A stretch of DNA of 64,000 bases from Bacillota bacterium (GTDB lineage: Bacteria > Bacillota > Clostridia > Acetivibrionales > DTU013): the NCBI GenBank assembly GCA_023418915.1, contig JAEZYU010000064.1, positions 1 to 64,000 on the forward strand, given 5' to 3'. A program made the translations under genes and the position numbers. The notes under the pieces were generated by a model. It was not told the DNA's origin. It saw nothing but the letters and a program-made list of their open reading frames with translations, and searched no databases. Positions 61,715 through 64,000 of the stretch are shown here, piece by piece (the stretch's first letter is position 1; every line of letters begins with the position of its first letter).

Positions 61715-63037
61715 ATGAGCTTATATAGCGATATAGTTAGCGGTAAAGCTAAAATCGCAGTGATTGGTCTTGGATATGTGGGCATGCCACTAGCAATAGC
61801 ATTTGCAAAAAGAGTCAACGTAATTGGGTTTGATATAAACAAGAAAAAGATTGAAGCTTATTTGAATGGAATGGATCCGACTAATGAAGTTGGAGATAAT
61901 GAAATAAAGCAATCAACAGTTGATTTTACGTATGATGAGCGTAGACTTAGGGAAGCAAAATTCCATGTAATAGCTGTTCCCACTCCAATAAATGTTGATA
62001 AAACACCCGATTTGACTCCAGTAGAGGAAGCAAGCAGAGTTGTTGGAAGAAATCTCACTAAAGGTTCAATAATAGTGTATGAATCAACAGTGTATCCGGG
62101 AGTAACTGAAGATATATGTATACCGATTATTGAAAATGAATCTGGTTTTAAGTGCGGTGTTGATTTTAAAGTCGGATATTCACCAGAACGCATCAATCCT
62201 GGAGATAAAGTTCACACACTTGAGAATATCGTAAAAATTGTATCAGGTATAGATAGTGAGTGTTTGGAAATTATCATAAAGATTTACGAGCTAATAATAA
62301 AAGCCGGTGTACATGAAGTTAGTTCAATAAAAGCAGCTGAAGCAGCAAAAGTGGTAGAGAACAGTCAGCGGGATATCAATATCGCATTCATGAATGAACT
62401 GGCTATGGTGTTTGATAAAATGGATATTGATACGCAAGAGGTTATTGAGGCAATGAATACTAAATGGAATGCATTAGGTTTTTATCCGGGCTTGGTTGGA
62501 GGCCATTGCATAGGAGTAGACCCATACTACTTTATATATCAAGCAGAGAAGCTAGGGTACCATAGCCAAATTATATTGTCCGGAAGAAAAATAAATGATG
62601 GAATGGGAGAATTTGTTGCAAATACTATCATTAAGAAGCTAGTGCTGACAAATAAAACGGTAAGGAAATCAAAAGTAGCAATATTAGGCATTTCATTTAA
62701 AGAGAATTGTCCAGATATTAGAAATTCAAAAGTTCTGGATATTATTAAGAAACTGCGGGAATACGGAATAGAACCGGTAGTTACAGATCCGCTCGTAAAC
62801 AAAGGGGAATTGGCAATTGAATACGGCATTGACTTGGTAGACTTTAGTAACATTATTGATGTTGATTGTCTCGTCATTGCAGTTGCTCATAATGAATTTA
62901 AAGAACTCAGTATAGACCAAATTGATAAAATGTTTAGAAGAGAATTAAGTAACGAAGAAAGAGTCATCATAGATGTAAAAGGTATTTTTGGCAAAGAAGA
63001 CATGACTAGAAGAAACTATACATACTGGCGACTATAA
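61715..63037 (+). CDS. UDP-N-acetylhexosamine (or UDP-glucose type) 6-dehydrogenase
   Basis: This 440-residue enzyme oxidises C6 of a nucleotide sugar to a uronic acid. The N-terminal NAD fold is VIGLGYVGMPLAIAF; the catalytic Cys is in VGGHCIGVDPYYF, and PERINPGD is of the WbpA/WecC/TviB type, which act on UDP-GlcNAc, UDP-ManNAc or UDP-GalNAc. AGGAGG lies 8 bases before the ATG. An acidic aminosugar in the polysaccharide is therefore likely. Confidence 0.92.
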   Translation: MSLYSDIVSGKAKIAVIGLGYVGMPLAIAFAKRVNVIGFDINKKKIEAYLNGMDPTNEVGDNEIKQSTVDFTYDERRLREAKFHVIAVPTPINVDKTPDLTPVEEASRVVGRNLTKGSIIVYESTVYPGVTEDICIPIIENESGFKCGVDFKVGYSPERINPGDKVHTLENIVKIVSGIDSECLEIIIKIYELIIKAGVHEVSSIKAAEAAKVVENSQRDINIAFMNELAMVFDKMDIDTQEVIEAMNTKWNALGFYPGLVGGHCIGVDPYYFIYQAEKLGYHSQIILSGRKINDGMGEFVANTIIKKLVLTNKTVRKSKVAILGISFKENCPDIRNSKVLDIIKKLREYGIEPVVTDPLVNKGELAIEYGIDLVDFSNIIDVDCLVIAVAHNEFKELSIDQIDKMFRRELSNEERVIIDVKGIFGKEDMTRRNYTYWRL

Positions 63038-63061
63038 TTACATTTTGGAGACTGCACAATC

Positions 63062-64000
63062 ATGAAAGTATTACATATCAATTCTTATTATAGCAAGAGC
63101 TATTTCTATAAGAACTTATATGACAAGCAGGTTCAAAACGGAATAAATATAAATGTTTTTGTTCCAGTTGATTACTCATTTAATTGTTCAAGCTTTGATT
63201 ATGGTAGCTATACGCAATTAAGCATGAATTTTTCTAATCTTGACAGATTTTTTTTCTTTAGTAAGCAGATGAAAATCTTTAAAGATATGATAAAAAAGCA
63301 TAATATCATAGACTACGATATTATACATGCACACTCTCTATTTACAAATGGTTATGTGGCACTCAAGGCTAAAAGAAGCTTCAACGTTCCTTATATTGTT
63401 GCTGTAAGAAATACGGATCTAAATTTGTTTTTTAAAATACCTTTTATTAAGAAACTGGGTTTAGAAATACTTAAAGAGGCAAACAGAGTAGTATTTTTGT
63501 CAAAGCCATATCAACAAAAAGTAATAGAGAGACTCGTACCCAATTGCCTTAGAGACGAGATCTCGAATAAATCATCAGTTTTACCTAACGGTATAGAGGT
63601 ATTTTGGCTTGGTAATAAGGGTATTCCTAAAACCTTAATAGATAGAAAAAAGCTTAAACTAATTTACGCTGGAGTTATTAATAAGAATAAAAACATAATA
63701 GCCACTTTGAGGGCGATAGAGATATTATCAAAAAAAGGGTACAATATTGAATTTTCTGCAGTCGGAAGGGTTGATGATAGCAATATATTTAAGGAACTAA
63801 GCAAGAGTAGTTTCTTTAAATTCTATTCTCAAAAAGCTAAAGAGGAACTGATTAATATTTATAGGAATAACGATATTTTTATTATGCCATCCCGAACAGA
63901 AACATTTGGGTTAGTGTATGCCGAAGCTTTGAGTCAAGGACTGCCAATAGTCTATACAAGGGGACAGGGTTTTGATGGGCAATTTGATGATGGGGTTGTC
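63062..64000 (+). CDS. Glycosyltransferase, GT4-like, partial at the window edge
   Basis: An open frame of 313 codons starts at ATG 63062 (GGAG upstream) and runs off the right edge without stop. MKVLHINSYYSKSYFYKNLY begins a GT-B N-domain, and IIHAHSLFTNGYVAL with PYIVAVRNTDLN follows. The C-domain has KLIYAGVINKNKNI and the Glu-containing donor motif PSRTETFGLVYAEALSQGLP. Full-length relatives have about 370 residues. Strongly AT-rich like its neighbours. Confidence 0.85.
   Translation, partial: MKVLHINSYYSKSYFYKNLYDKQVQNGININVFVPVDYSFNCSSFDYGSYTQLSMNFSNLDRFFFFSKQMKIFKDMIKKHNIIDYDIIHAHSLFTNGYVALKAKRSFNVPYIVAVRNTDLNLFFKIPFIKKLGLEILKEANRVVFLSKPYQQKVIERLVPNCLRDEISNKSSVLPNGIEVFWLGNKGIPKTLIDRKKLKLIYAGVINKNKNIIATLRAIEILSKKGYNIEFSAVGRVDDSNIFKELSKSSFFKFYSQKAKEELINIYRNNDIFIMPSRTETFGLVYAEALSQGLPIVYTRGQGFDGQFDDGVV

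Noticed and set aside
1..64000. Transposase, integrase, prophage or toxin-antitoxin genes
   Set aside because: None was recognised despite the high repeat content.

Overview
The window comes from a monoderm Clostridia-type Firmicute of moderate GC. The evidence is AGGAGG-type ribosome binding sites, TTGACA/TATAAT promoters, T-box and other riboswitch leaders with intrinsic terminators, a DivIVA-like protein, a NusG-paralogue (LoaP) in front of a polysaccharide cluster, and type IV pili with no outer-membrane secretin. No rRNA, tRNA, CRISPR array or transposase gene was found.

Layout. 0.4-4.0 kb: membrane-anchored phosphodiester glycosidase-like protein, a propeller-like anchored protein, thioredoxin and a DivIVA-like coiled coil. 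4.0-6.1 kb: T-box leader (probably alanine-specific), Lrp regulator and alanine-type aminotransferase. 6.5-9.6 kb: a membrane chemoreceptor and a GGDEF diguanylate cyclase. 10-15 kb: ANTAR regulator, prfB with its programmed frameshift, a radical SAM protein and a DUF368 lipid-carrier translocase. 15-23.6 kb: purine permease behind a probable ZTP-type leader, then purE-purM-purN-purH-purD. 24-28.2 kb: nadD, yqeK, a small membrane protein and lysA. 28.3-31.7 kb: glycine riboswitch, class V aminotransferase and serA (serine/glycine synthesis). 32-35 kb: a membrane glycosyltransferase on the minus strand, then two c-di-GMP-I riboswitches in front of a secreted transglutaminase-like protein. 35.1-51.8 kb: type IV pilus operon (pilB, pilT, pilC, pilins, a PilM-PilN fusion, PilO, a PilX-like giant and a 1301-residue secreted protein). 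51.9-55.8 kb: DUF1015 protein (minus strand), PRC-barrel protein, a small protein, a candidate structured RNA and an AI-2E family transporter. 56-64 kb: LoaP and an exopolysaccharide/capsule cluster that runs off the right edge and becomes AT-rich.

The most unusual property is the density of local repeats. Almost every intergenic gap carries its own short tandem repeat (unit 16-60 bp), different in sequence from gap to gap and sometimes copied from the adjacent gene start or end. The same kind of array sits in frame inside three conserved proteins: the radical SAM enzyme, DUF368 and the glycosyltransferase. A second, dispersed family with core GGGGACGGTTCTC (hairpin form AAGCAGG...CCTGCTT) occurs at about nine loci, once in frame inside the DUF1015 gene, once as an intrinsic terminator, and once in an inverted repeat covering a ribosome binding site. 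A third family is a 70-75 bp two-stem element found five times at four loci in both orientations.

Three parts of the window may be linked by cyclic di-GMP: the GGDEF cyclase has an inhibitory RxxD site, the PilB ATPase has an MshEN-type N-terminus, and tandem c-di-GMP riboswitches lie directly upstream of the pilus region. Amino-acid and purine genes are controlled by leaders for the matching metabolites: T-box (alanine), glycine riboswitch (serine/glycine) and a ZTP-like aptamer (purines).
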